DNA from: a virus
Strand: one strand, 5' to 3'
IMG/VR virus record: IMGVR_UViG_3300025652_000641
Location: 1 to 21,900 of that record
DNA length: 21,900 bases
Shown here: piece by piece, positions 1 to 5,799 of the stretch
Layout of the letters: the number at the start of each line of letters is the position of its first letter
How positions within the stretch are numbered: position 1 is the stretch's first letter
Position numbers and translations under genes: made by a program
The notes under the pieces: model-generated
Seen by the model: only the letters and a program-made list of their open reading frames with translations
Database searches by the model: none
What the model was told of the DNA's origin: nothing

Positions 1-105
1 CAAGAGGTTGGGATTGATCACCCGTAAAAGGTCCTAAAAAGTGGGAGGGACGAAAAGTAACCGTTAGTATTCACCATACGAGTGTGAACCACAACTAGAT
101 TTTAT
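1..105 (+). ncRNA. Structured RNA module A, upstream of a tRNA-like element (5' end outside window)
   Basis: No convincing reading frame lies here. Short helices can be drawn: GGTT at 6-9 with AACC at 59-62, GGG 10-12 with CCC 21-23, and TTCAC 70-74 with GTGAA 84-88 around a 9-nt loop. It shares TTGATCACC (14-22) and ACCGT (60-64) in the same order with the segment upstream of the second tRNA-like element (693-701 and 763-767), so the two may be copies of one RNA type. The tRNA-like element follows directly, so RNase P cleavage before position 106 could give this RNA a defined 3' end (inference). The strand is taken from the tRNA-like element and the flanking genes. An untranslated leader is the alternative. 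Confidence 0.4.
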
Positions 106-169
106 AAAGCATATGGTACAAGCACACTTATGTAATGGTGCTTGGTAGGTTCGATTCCTGCATGCTTTA
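106..169 (+). ncRNA. tRNA-like element 1, without D-arm or canonical anticodon arm
   Basis: A perfect 7-bp acceptor stem is formed by AAAGCAT (106-112) and ATGCTTT (162-168), with A169 in the discriminator position and no encoded CCA. The T-arm is canonical: GTAGG 145-149, loop TTCGATT 150-156, CCTGC 157-161 (one G-U pair). The D-arm is reduced to ATGGTA (113-118), which keeps a GG that could contact the T-loop. In place of the anticodon arm is a 7-bp helix, CAAGCAC 119-125 with GTGCTTG 138-144, closing a 12-nt loop, so no anticodon is presented. At 64 nt it is shorter than a decoding tRNA. The geometry resembles RNase P/RNase Z substrates such as mitochondrial t-elements and mascRNA. It is probably a processing signal or a decayed tRNA rather than a translating tRNA. 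Confidence 0.7.
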
Positions 170-198
170 CTACATATAAACACTAATAACATTTTACA

Positions 199-432
199 AT
201 GGCACTCAAGAAAACAAAAAGAAAGAAAGTAGACAAAATACTAAGAAAACTAAAAAAGAAAGTTAGTGATTACTCTAGTCAATTAGGTTTCTTACCTAAT
301 GGACAGCCATCACAGCTATCACAGTTAGATATTAATAGTTTATCACATACTTCGTATGCAGATTTAAATATTAGTAGATATTATACTACTAGTTGGTATA
401 ATAGAGTAGATAACTTTCAAGGACTATATTAG
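199..432 (+). CDS. Small basic hypothetical protein, 77 aa
   Basis: This frame begins ATGGCACTC after an A/T-rich leader with no Shine-Dalgarno sequence, as is usual in Bacteroidota phages. The first 22 residues are very basic (KKTKRKKVDK and KLKKK), suggesting contact with nucleic acid. The rest is rich in Ser, Tyr, Leu and Asn with no recognised motif. It sits between the first tRNA-like element and the next gene, whose ATG follows its TAG stop with no gap, so the two are probably translated together. No family is recognised. The gene call rests on the uninterrupted frame, the spacing and the downstream coupling. Confidence 0.65.
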   Translation: MALKKTKRKKVDKILRKLKKKVSDYSSQLGFLPNGQPSQLSQLDINSLSHTSYADLNISRYYTTSWYNRVDNFQGLY

Positions 433-696
433 ATGACTAAGTTTATAGTATTTAATACTCTTGCACAAGCGGAAGACTATGCAAGACGTAGACAGAAACC
501 ATTTAAACATGGACAAGTCTCAGATCCAGAGTATCCTGAACTATTATCAATATACTTTGTAATTGATAAAAAGCGTAAACGTGTGTTATGTAAAACTTAC
601 ATTGACTGTGGTAGATGGAATAATCCAGACATATGTGTTGATGTTATAGGTAGATATAAACAAACTACCGCATCAAAAAAAAGGCGTGAAGGTTGA
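433..696 (+). CDS. Hypothetical protein, 87 aa
   Basis: The ATG abuts the TAG stop of the preceding gene. The product alternates hydrophobic and charged residues (SIYFVIDKKRKRVLCKTYI), which suggests a small beta-rich fold, and it ends in a basic tail (KQTTASKKRREG). No catalytic motif is visible. Its TGA stop (694-696) lies in the loop of a small hairpin (AAGGT 689-693 with ACCTT 699-703) that opens the second structured RNA module. Ribosomes finishing this gene would therefore run into that structure. The function is unknown. It may form a two-gene unit with the 77-aa protein before it. Confidence 0.65.
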   Translation: MTKFIVFNTLAQAEDYARRRQKPFKHGQVSDPEYPELLSIYFVIDKKRKRVLCKTYIDCGRWNNPDICVDVIGRYKQTTASKKRREG

Positions 697-821
697 TCAC
701 CTTTAATCTTTATAGGAACAAAATCCAGGGTCTATAGAGTAGCATAAAATCTCGGTGTGGTGACCGTCAATGATGTACAAAAGAGAGTGTATTAGATCAA
801 TACACTCTCACATCTTCTTAT
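689..821 (+). ncRNA. Structured RNA module B, upstream of the second tRNA-like element
   Basis: The 226 bases between 697 and 922 contain no reading frame worth calling. Visible helices are AAGGT 689-693 with ACCTT 699-703, CGGT 753-756 with ACCG 763-766, and a perfect 11-bp hairpin, GAGAGTGTATT 783-793 with AATACACTCTC 799-809, around a 5-nt loop. The hairpin is followed by ACATCTTCTTA rather than a U-run, so it is not a clear terminator. TTGATCACC and ACCGT occur in the same order as in module A at the left edge, and again a tRNA-like element follows. The simplest reading is a small phage RNA whose 3' end is set by cleavage at the tRNA-like element (inference). It could instead be the structured leader of the gene at 923. 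Confidence 0.45.
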
Positions 822-862
822 AAAGCAAATGGTTAATGTGAGTTCGATTCCCACATGCTTTA
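822..862 (+). ncRNA. tRNA-like element 2, acceptor plus T-arm minihelix
   Basis: The acceptor strands AAAGCAA 822-828 and ATGCTTT 855-861 form six pairs with one A-A mismatch next to the T-stem. The T-arm is GTGAG 838-842, loop TTCGATT 843-849 and CCCAC 850-854, with one A-C mismatch. Only nine bases (829-837) lie between acceptor and T-arm, and they keep the ATGGT seen in element 1. There is no anticodon region, so it cannot decode. The 41-nt shape is close to the minimal acceptor/T-arm substrate known for RNase P. A862 would be the discriminator, and CCA is not encoded. The flanks TTATAAAGCA and ATGCTTTACTA are shared with element 1. The mismatches lower confidence in its stability. Confidence 0.6.
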
Positions 863-885
863 CTATGCATAAGCATAATCAACAA

Positions 886-922
886 CTATTTATTAATTAA
901 TTACTTTAAAACAACAAGTAAA
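886..922 (+). promoter_or_regulatory. Leader motif shared with the gene at 1604
   Basis: CTATTTATTAA (886-896) and TTTAAAACAA (905-914) precede the ATG at 923. The same two words, spaced 4 instead of 8 bases apart, precede the ATG at 1604 (1571-1581 and 1586-1595). In both cases the motif lies downstream of a hairpin and is followed by an A-rich stretch running into ATG. It may combine a phage promoter-type element with the A-rich initiation region used in Bacteroidota. The match to the host -7 promoter consensus (TAnnTTTG) is poor, so a role as promoter is only suggested. Confidence 0.35.
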
Positions 923-1513
923 ATGGAGAAAAATCCACAAATCAGAATCGAGCGTGTACGAAGTACAGCAAACAAGCAAGTAGTTCAACTTGAACTAAGA
1001 AAAGAACAAGCATCATCAACTGATGGTAGTTTATTAAACATGTCTTTAGGTAGTCGTGCTAAGAAATATGTAGACTGGTTCCCAGTTGACATTAATTTCC
1101 TTGAAGCATATGGTTATGACTTTGACGCTGTTACATTAGGTAACATAGTAAACGCACCTAAGCAAGAGATGACTCTTGACGGAGATAATCTATTCAATAA
1201 CCACTTAACAAGAGTGAGTGATGTAGAAATATCTACTCGTCCAGGTGAGTTATTTCTAGAAGAGTTTCCAGTTGTAGATTTATTTATAACTGAATCATTT
1301 AGCCCATCATACGATGGACACAACCCTAAGCAGAATCCTTCTACTAAAGAAGTGATGTGTAAAGAGGGACAGCCTATCTATTGGCAGTGTAAAACTAAAA
1401 TAGCTGAACACGAAGAGTCATTTGACACATTCATCCAAGCTGATGGATCTAAAGAAGCAGGTGCAAAAGCTGACGCACTTGTAGAAATGATGTCTAACGA
1501 GTTAGCAGATTAA
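923..1513 (+). CDS. Hypothetical protein, 196 aa, monocistronic unit
   Basis: The frame begins at ATG 923 after an A-rich leader. The product is acidic overall and soluble, with no membrane segment and a Glu/Asp/Ala-rich C-terminal tail (ADALVEMMSNELAD). The middle part (about residues 50-130) looks beta-rich, with segments such as FPVVDLFITESF. A single-stranded-DNA-binding or structural accessory role would fit such a composition, but no family signature is recognised, so no function is assigned. It stands alone between a structured RNA and a strong terminator at 1542-1571. That isolation suggests its own promoter and possibly high expression, unlike the tightly packed genes downstream. Confidence 0.8.
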   Translation: MEKNPQIRIERVRSTANKQVVQLELRKEQASSTDGSLLNMSLGSRAKKYVDWFPVDINFLEAYGYDFDAVTLGNIVNAPKQEMTLDGDNLFNNHLTRVSDVEISTRPGELFLEEFPVVDLFITESFSPSYDGHNPKQNPSTKEVMCKEGQPIYWQCKTKIAEHEESFDTFIQADGSKEAGAKADALVEMMSNELAD

Positions 1514-1541
1514 ATTAGATTGTAGTAAGTCTAAGTTAAAT

Positions 1542-1571
1542 GAGAGTACTGGTGTAACAACCAGTGCTCTC
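1542..1571 (+). terminator. Strong hairpin terminator after the 196-aa gene
   Basis: GAGAGTACTGGT (1542-1553) pairs with ACCAGTGCTCTC (1560-1571) over 12 bp with one T-G pair and a 6-nt loop. TATTTATT follows. It lies 28 bases after the stop at 1513. The downstream U-tract is interrupted, as is common for terminators in AT-rich phages. Confidence 0.75.
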
Positions 1572-1603
1572 TATTTATTAAAAGTTTTAAAACAAATAAG
1601 AAA
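1571..1603 (+). promoter_or_regulatory. Second copy of the leader motif
   Basis: CTATTTATTAA (1571-1581) and TTTAAAACAA (1586-1595), then ATAAGAAA and ATG 1604. It matches the leader at 886-922 apart from the spacer between the two words. The first word starts at the last base of the terminator hairpin, so part of the similarity could be terminator tail rather than promoter. Confidence 0.35.
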
Positions 1604-1855
1604 ATGATAACAGTAACTTTTGTATTAGCAGTTATAGCTAACATTATTGCAGTGTTTACATTATTAGTGAACATGTCTACAGACAAAGCATTGCAAGATT
1701 TAGAAAATGGTGTTAGAGAATGTATAGCATATTCACGAACTAATAAGCTACTTATTGACACTTTAGACAATAAAGTAAACAAACCTAAAGCTAAAAGAGG
1801 TAGACCAAAGAAGAATGTTAAACCTGTTGTGCACCACCTCAATGGAAAGCAATAA
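1604..1855 (+). CDS. Small membrane protein with AT-hook-like basic motif, 83 aa
   Basis: Residues 2-24 (ITVTFVLAVIANIIAVFTLL and following) form one clear transmembrane helix without a cleavage site, so the protein is probably membrane-anchored with its longer part on one face. Residues 27-58 look helical and charged. Residues 62-70, KAKRGRPKK, match the core of an AT-hook (RGRP), which binds the minor groove of AT-rich DNA in other proteins. A membrane anchor plus an AT-hook could tether phage DNA to the membrane, but this is inference from two short signals. The gene follows a terminator and a leader motif, and it overlaps the next gene by 14 nt. Confidence 0.65.
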   Translation: MITVTFVLAVIANIIAVFTLLVNMSTDKALQDLENGVRECIAYSRTNKLLIDTLDNKVNKPKAKRGRPKKNVKPVVHHLNGKQ

Positions 1856-2129
1856 GGAATTTATTACTCGTATGGCAGTGATGCTCAACGAGTTACCAGA
1901 AGAAAAGAGGCGTGATTATTTCACGCTTCTTCCTTTTTTAGACGTACAGTTAACTCTTAGAGATAATTTGTTTATTATTGAATTAATGACTAATCTTGAG
2001 TTTCATTTAATAGAAAAATTAGATTGGTATGGTAGAGCAAAGATTAAAAAACAACTCCGAGAAGAACTTAGAAATTTCTGTGACACAAGTAAACATTCTT
2101 TCTCGTTTTATGACGATGACAAAGAGTAA
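1842..2129 (+). CDS. Hypothetical helical protein, 95 aa
   Basis: The frame can be opened further upstream at 1815, but ATG 1842 is preferred. It gives the short 14-nt overlap with the previous gene that is typical here, and the upstream extension would lie wholly inside that gene. The product is rich in Leu, Glu, Lys and Arg and predicted helical (RDNLFIIELMTNLEFHLIEK), with an acidic end (YDDDKE). No known family is recognised. It overlaps the small frame at 2110. Confidence 0.6.
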   Translation: MESNKEFITRMAVMLNELPEEKRRDYFTLLPFLDVQLTLRDNLFIIELMTNLEFHLIEKLDWYGRAKIKKQLREELRNFCDTSKHSFSFYDDDKE

Positions 2130-2229
2130 GTGTAACAAATTTTGGGCCGTAAGGCATATAGATAGAATATTAAAAATACTAAACAGACATCTAAATGATA
2201 CAATTCGTAGGAAACCCAAAGCTTCTTGA
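2110..2229 (+). CDS. Small basic peptide, 39 aa, linking to the polymerase gene
   Basis: The frame starts at ATG 2110 (or ATG 2116, 37 aa) inside the end of the 95-aa gene and stops at 2229 inside the start of the polymerase gene, filling the gap between them. The product is strongly basic (WAVRHIDRILKILNRHLNDT, then IRRKPKAS) and could form one amphipathic helix. Support comes from the way it bridges the gap and from the local habit of overlapping genes. Against it are its length and the use of already coding DNA at both ends. No function can be suggested. Confidence 0.45.
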   Translation: MTMTKSKCNKFWAVRHIDRILKILNRHLNDTIRRKPKAS

Positions 2230-4069
2230 TTGCTGTGCTACATGTACAGATCTAGAACCTGTAATAAACTATTGTAAAGACAAGAAAATACTTGCAATAG
2301 ACACTGAGACTACAGGATTGAATCATATTGACGACAAAATGATTATGTTTCAGATAGGTGATAAAGATGTGCAGTTTGTTATTGATACAAGATACATAGA
2401 TATAACACCTCTTAAATTCATACTAGAAGATCCTGGAATACTTAAGATACTACACAATGTTAAGTTTGATTACAAGTTTATTATGAAATATAATATTAGA
2501 CTTAATAATGTATGGGATACTATGCTAACTTCACAGGTTATACATTGTGGTAAACAGATGTCACATAGCTTACTAAATGTTCTTGAAAGAGAGCTAAATA
2601 TAACTATGGATAAATCTATAAGAGCTAGTTTTATTATAAAAGGTAGCGATGAGTTCACTGAAACAGAGATCAAGTATGGTGCTAGAGATGTAGAATATCT
2701 TATAGAACTATATAATAATCAAACAGTTACAGTGATACAGCATAATCTTATACATACAGCAGAACTTGAGAACAAAGCTGCGCTAGCGTATGCAGACATC
2801 GAGTACAATGGTATTGGTTTGGATAAAGATAACTGGATTAAACTTGCACAAAAAGCAGCTTACAAAGTTACAAGTATGTGCAACACTCTAGATACATACA
2901 TAGAATCTAATCCAAAACTTAATAAGTTTATAGATGATTATGTACAAGGTGATTTATTTATGGATGTAACACAGCTTAGAAAAGTAAATGTAAAATGGTC
3001 ATCACCAAAACAAGTGTTAGATGTATTTAAAACATATGGTTTAGATGTGGAAGATGTGAACGGTAAGAATTTATACGTGCACAGTAAAGATCCATTTGTT
3101 AAAACCTATATTAAGTACAAAGAGCAAGCCAAACTGGCTACAAGTTATGGTGATAAGTTCTTTGAGAATGTAGATAGTGACGGCAGAGTTCGCACAAGCT
3201 TTAAACAAATACTAAATACAGGTAGAGTTGCATCAGGTAGACCCAATATGCAACAGATACCAGCACACAATGATTATCGTAATTGCTTTGTTAGTGGTTA
3301 TGATGATTGGGTATTTGTATCAGGCGACTACAGCTCACAGGAGCTATGTATTATAGCCACAGGGAGTAAAGACCCAGTGTGGATTAAAGCGTTGGAAGAT
3401 GGAGAAGATCTTCATAGCGTGTGTGCAGATTTAGTTTATGGCAAAGAATGGCAAGATGCAGCAGACCCTGATTGTGCTTATATGCAATCAAAAGCTAAAT
3501 GCAATTGCAATAAACACAAGAAGCTGCGCACAAATGTAAAAAGTATAAACTTCGGTTTAGCCTATGGTATGGGCCCACACAAACTAGCTGATACATTATT
3601 AATAACTATCAAAGAAGCAGAAAGATTAATTCAGAAATACTTTACAGCATTTCCTGCAATTAAAAACTTTCTTGAGTCTCTTGGTAATTATGGTAAGCAG
3701 AATGGACATATTAAAACATATGCACCATATCGTCGTATTAGATGGTTTGAAGAGTGGCAAGGACATAATACAGATAAGGCTGTAATGGGTAAGATAGAAC
3801 GTGCTAGCAAGAACACACCTATACAAGGTAGTGGTGCTGACATGTGTAAGTCTGCACTTGTTATGGTACGTGATTATATACATCACAACAACTTACCTGT
3901 TAAACTAGTGATGACAGTTCATGATCAGATCGACACAATTGTACATAAAAGCTACGCAGACACGTGGAAATACACATTGCAAGACATCATGGAAACATCA
4001 ACACTAGATATTATACCATCAGGGCTACTAAAAGCAGAGACAGAAATATCAACAGTATGGAAAAAGTAA
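2195..4069 (+). CDS. polA: DNA polymerase, family A, with 3'-5' proofreading domain (624 aa)
   Basis: Replicative phage DNA polymerase of the Pol I type. The N-terminal DnaQ-like exonuclease shows Exo I with D36 and E38, Exo II with N88 and D92 (HNVKFD), and Exo III with Y161 and D165 (YGARD), so proofreading should be active. The polymerase part shows the template-primer motif NTGRVASGRPNMQQIP (341-356), motif A with D378 (DYSSQE), motif B with K449 and Y457 (KSINFGLAYG) and motif C with H576-D577 (VHDQ). There is no 5'-3' exonuclease domain, as is usual for phage enzymes. Between motifs A and B, C427, C436, C438 and H441 form a possible metal-binding insertion. The SF2 helicase gene begins inside its last codons. 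Confidence 0.96.
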   Translation: MIQFVGNPKLLDCCATCTDLEPVINYCKDKKILAIDTETTGLNHIDDKMIMFQIGDKDVQFVIDTRYIDITPLKFILEDPGILKILHNVKFDYKFIMKYNIRLNNVWDTMLTSQVIHCGKQMSHSLLNVLERELNITMDKSIRASFIIKGSDEFTETEIKYGARDVEYLIELYNNQTVTVIQHNLIHTAELENKAALAYADIEYNGIGLDKDNWIKLAQKAAYKVTSMCNTLDTYIESNPKLNKFIDDYVQGDLFMDVTQLRKVNVKWSSPKQVLDVFKTYGLDVEDVNGKNLYVHSKDPFVKTYIKYKEQAKLATSYGDKFFENVDSDGRVRTSFKQILNTGRVASGRPNMQQIPAHNDYRNCFVSGYDDWVFVSGDYSSQELCIIATGSKDPVWIKALEDGEDLHSVCADLVYGKEWQDAADPDCAYMQSKAKCNCNKHKKLRTNVKSINFGLAYGMGPHKLADTLLITIKEAERLIQKYFTAFPAIKNFLESLGNYGKQNGHIKTYAPYRRIRWFEEWQGHNTDKAVMGKIERASKNTPIQGSGADMCKSALVMVRDYIHHNNLPVKLVMTVHDQIDTIVHKSYADTWKYTLQDIMETSTLDIIPSGLLKAETEISTVWKK

Positions 4070-5235
4070 GTTCTAGAACAGAGAGGCAGCTTGAGATAGT
4101 TCAGAAGTTTGCTGATAATAAAGGTAAAGGTACACTGCTAGCAGCTACAGGCTTTGGTAAAACTTTCACAGCTATTATGGTTATTATAAGATTATTGAAG
4201 GCTAGGAAAGACGGTAGAGTTATTATTGTTGTGCCTACAATTAATCTTAAGAATCAGTGGAAGAAAGAGCTAAAGCAAAACAAAGTACATAATAGCTGCG
4301 ATGTAATTGTCATTAACACTGCGTATAAAAATAAACTTACATGTGATTTACTTATATGTGATGAGATACATGCTTATGGCGCAGAACAGTTTATTAAAGT
4401 ATTTGATAAGATTACATATCAGTTTATATTTGGTTTGACAGCTACAATAGAACGCTCAGATGGTATGCATGAAGTATTACTAAAGTATGCACCTGTTATT
4501 GATGAAGTTCCTATTGAAGAATGCCATCAGAATGAGTGGGTTAGTGATTACCTTGTGTACAATCTAGCTGTACCTATGTATGATGATGAGCAAATTGCAT
4601 ATGATAAAGCAAACAAGAAGTTTAGGTATGCCGCAGGTAGACTAGGCTTTGGTGGTGCACAATCATTTAATAATGCTCGTAAGTATCTACAAGACAGTAG
4701 TGCTGATCCTGGATTACGTGCAGCTGCAGCTATATATTATAACTCTATGCGTGAGCGTGGTGATATATGTAAGAATTCTCAAGCTAAAATACCTGTTATT
4801 AAAGAGTTGCTAGAAAAGTTTGATGACCGTAAAGCCTTGCTATTCAGTGCTTCAACTAAATTTGCAGATGAAGTACAAGAAGAGTTAGGTGATGTGTGTC
4901 TAAGTTTTCACAGTAAACGTACAAAGAAACAGCAGGTAGAAATACTTAAGAAGTTTAAGGATGGACGTACAAAACAGCGTGTAATTAGTAGTGTTAAAGC
5001 TCTGAATGCAGGTTTTGATGTCCCTGACTGTTCTCTTGGTATTGTAGCTGCAGGTAATTCTAAGAAACTTGATAATATACAACGTACTGGGCGTATTATT
5101 AGGTATGTCCCAGGTAAAACAGCAATTATTATTAATCTCTATGCACCTAACACGCAGGAAGTTTCGTGGCTTAACAAGCGACAGGAAGGACAGAATGTAG
5201 TGTGGGCTGAAAGCATAGAAGAAATTACAGTATAA
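4057..5235 (+). CDS. Superfamily 2 DNA helicase, DEIH type (392 aa)
   Basis: ATP-dependent helicase or translocase of the XPB/UvsW-like branch of SF2. Walker A is ATGFGKT (30-36) and Walker B is DEIH (102-105). Motif III is TAT (128-130), followed by ERSDG. In the second RecA domain, FSASTKFADEV, the NAGFDVP segment and motif VI QRTGRIIR are visible. An in-frame opening at 3964 would lie deep inside the polymerase gene. ATG 4057 fits the first helicase motif (RTERQLEIVQKF) and gives a 13-nt overlap, so it is chosen. Its place beside the polymerase suggests fork remodelling, branch migration or annealing during recombination-dependent replication. The next small gene starts on the last base of its stop codon. 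Confidence 0.93.
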   Translation: MEKVSSRTERQLEIVQKFADNKGKGTLLAATGFGKTFTAIMVIIRLLKARKDGRVIIVVPTINLKNQWKKELKQNKVHNSCDVIVINTAYKNKLTCDLLICDEIHAYGAEQFIKVFDKITYQFIFGLTATIERSDGMHEVLLKYAPVIDEVPIEECHQNEWVSDYLVYNLAVPMYDDEQIAYDKANKKFRYAAGRLGFGGAQSFNNARKYLQDSSADPGLRAAAAIYYNSMRERGDICKNSQAKIPVIKELLEKFDDRKALLFSASTKFADEVQEELGDVCLSFHSKRTKKQQVEILKKFKDGRTKQRVISSVKALNAGFDVPDCSLGIVAAGNSKKLDNIQRTGRIIRYVPGKTAIIINLYAPNTQEVSWLNKRQEGQNVVWAESIEEITV

Positions 5236-5381
5236 TGGATGAACATGTAAAAGTGCTACTTAAAATTGTAGACGCACAGCAGAAGCAATTAGAATCAAGC
5301 CAACAGCAGATAAGTGTAATGACAAAAGAATATGTCAAGCTTGCTGCTTTAATAAAAGATAAATTAGGCAAGAGTGATTAA
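5235..5381 (+). CDS. Small coiled-coil-like protein, 48 aa
   Basis: The ATG overlaps the TAA of the helicase gene (TAATG), which implies translational coupling. The product begins MDEHVKVLLKIVDAQQ and is rich in Gln, Lys, Leu and Val with a heptad-like pattern, so a short coiled coil is likely. No family is recognised. It is the last gene before the 429-nt non-coding region and ends at TAA 5379-5381. Confidence 0.6.
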   Translation: MDEHVKVLLKIVDAQQKQLESSQQQISVMTKEYVKLAALIKDKLGKSD

Positions 5382-5581
5382 CGGTTAAACTCTAATCATC
5401 TCAGTTACCGAGCGCGATACTGCGATACCAAACCTGAGAGCCTATTTTCTAAAAGCTAAAACAACTACGGATAGGAACCACGAAGCAATCTCTTAGGAGT
5501 GCGCATGGTGGAAGTAGAGGACGCGATACCATGAAAATCCCTACTGAGTCTGGAGTCACTGACGAGTGACATAGCTTTTTT
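5382..5581 (+). ncRNA. Structured RNA region with several helices, ending at a terminator
   Basis: No reading frame longer than about 14 codons is seen. Helices that can be drawn: TCTCAG 5399-5404 with CTGAGA 5434-5439; CCTAT 5441-5445 with ATAGG 5471-5475; AGTAG-A-GGA 5513-5521 with TCCCTACT 5538-5545 (one bulge); and CATGGT 5504-5509 with ACCATG 5528-5533, which excludes the previous one. AAAAGCTA 5451-5458 can pair with TAGCTTTT 5572-5579, the U-run of the terminator. GCGATAC occurs three times (5414, 5422, 5523), the last two extending to GCGATACCA. The density of pairing and the terminal hairpin suggest an independent phage RNA, or a leader that switches termination. It matches no RNA class I can name. 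Strand is inferred from the flanking genes. Confidence 0.45.
5555..5580 (+). terminator. Hairpin followed by U-run
   Basis: GTCAC 5555-5559 pairs with GTGAC 5566-5570 around TGACGA, and ATAGCTTTTTT follows. The stem is short (5 bp) and four bases separate it from the U-run, so efficiency is uncertain. The U-run can also pair with 5451-5458 upstream. Confidence 0.5.
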
Positions 5582-5583
5582 AT

Positions 5584-5644
5584 AACCCTCCTAAATCTTT
5601 ATTTAATTTTTGGATTTAATTTACTTTTTTTGCATTGGAGGGTT
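5584..5644. other. Inverted repeat closing an AT-rich stem-loop
   Basis: AACCCTCC 5584-5591 is the exact inverse complement of GGAGGGTT 5637-5644. Directly inside it, TAAATC 5592-5597 matches GATTTA 5613-5618. The enclosed 45 bases are almost pure A/T with a run of seven T at 5625-5631. This could be an RNA hairpin, or an AT-rich, easily melted DNA element next to the short repeats that follow. Confidence 0.5.
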
Positions 5645-5658
5645 TAGTACGTGAGCAA

Positions 5659-5709
5659 GCTGCGTGAATGCTGCATCTCATACGAGAGTGGGCTGCGTGA
5701 GTGCTACAT
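5659..5709. repeat. Two imperfect 18-bp direct repeats, 33-bp period
   Basis: GCTGCGTGAATGCTGCAT (5659-5676) and GCTGCGTGAGTGCTACAT (5692-5709) agree at 16 of 18 bases. Between them lies a small hairpin, CTC-ATAC-GAG. A weaker third unit, ACGTGAGCAAGC, precedes the first copy by about one helical turn. Such spacing could suit iterated protein-binding sites, as at an origin, or two equivalent arms of an RNA. The sequence is richer in GC than its surroundings. Confidence 0.55.
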
Positions 5710-5749
5710 ATTTAAATCCTAGTTTAAGCAATATGGCTAGGTTGTTCTG

Positions 5750-5799
5750 TCGGGGAGGTTAAAGAAATGGTCGTCGGCGGCCTCCCTGATTTAATTTTA
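5750..5799 (+). terminator. Terminator-like hairpin before the 5811 gene
   Basis: TCGGGGAGG 5750-5758 pairs with CCTCCCTGA 5781-5789 over 9 bp with one G-U pair and a 22-nt loop, then TTTAATTTTAA. It is preceded by a second hairpin, CCTAG 5718-5722 with CTAGG 5737-5741. A 14-codon frame (ATG 5767 to TGA 5809-5811) runs through the 3' arm and overlaps the ATG of the next gene, so attenuation or coupling is an alternative to simple termination. Confidence 0.4.

Noticed and set aside
106-169. Element 1 as a normal decoding tRNA.
   Set aside because: There is no D-stem, and the middle helix is 7 bp with a 12-nt loop, so no 7-nt anticodon loop can be formed.
106-862. The two tRNA-like elements as attL/attR of an integrated element at a tRNA gene.
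   Set aside because: Attachment copies should be identical. Here the T-arms differ with partly compensating changes, no integrase is present, and only two small genes lie between them.
1531-1842. 103-aa frame on the - strand with a hydrophobic stretch.
   Set aside because: It is the antisense of the membrane-protein gene at 1604 and of a terminator. Its hydrophobic look comes from the reverse reading of that gene.
3964-4056. Upstream extension of the SF2 helicase.
   Set aside because: It lies wholly within the polymerase gene in another frame. ATG 4057 gives the family's normal beginning and a short overlap.
5531-5569. 12-codon frame (ATG 5531 to TGA 5567-5569) in the structured region as a leader peptide.
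   Set aside because: It has no runs of regulatory codons, and its course through the hairpin can be explained by chance.
5555-5575. CTGACGA resembles the conserved CUGANGA core of a hammerhead ribozyme.
   Set aside because: The matching GAAA strand, stem I and cleavage site cannot be placed in any of the three permutations. The bases form a simple GTCAC/GTGAC hairpin instead.
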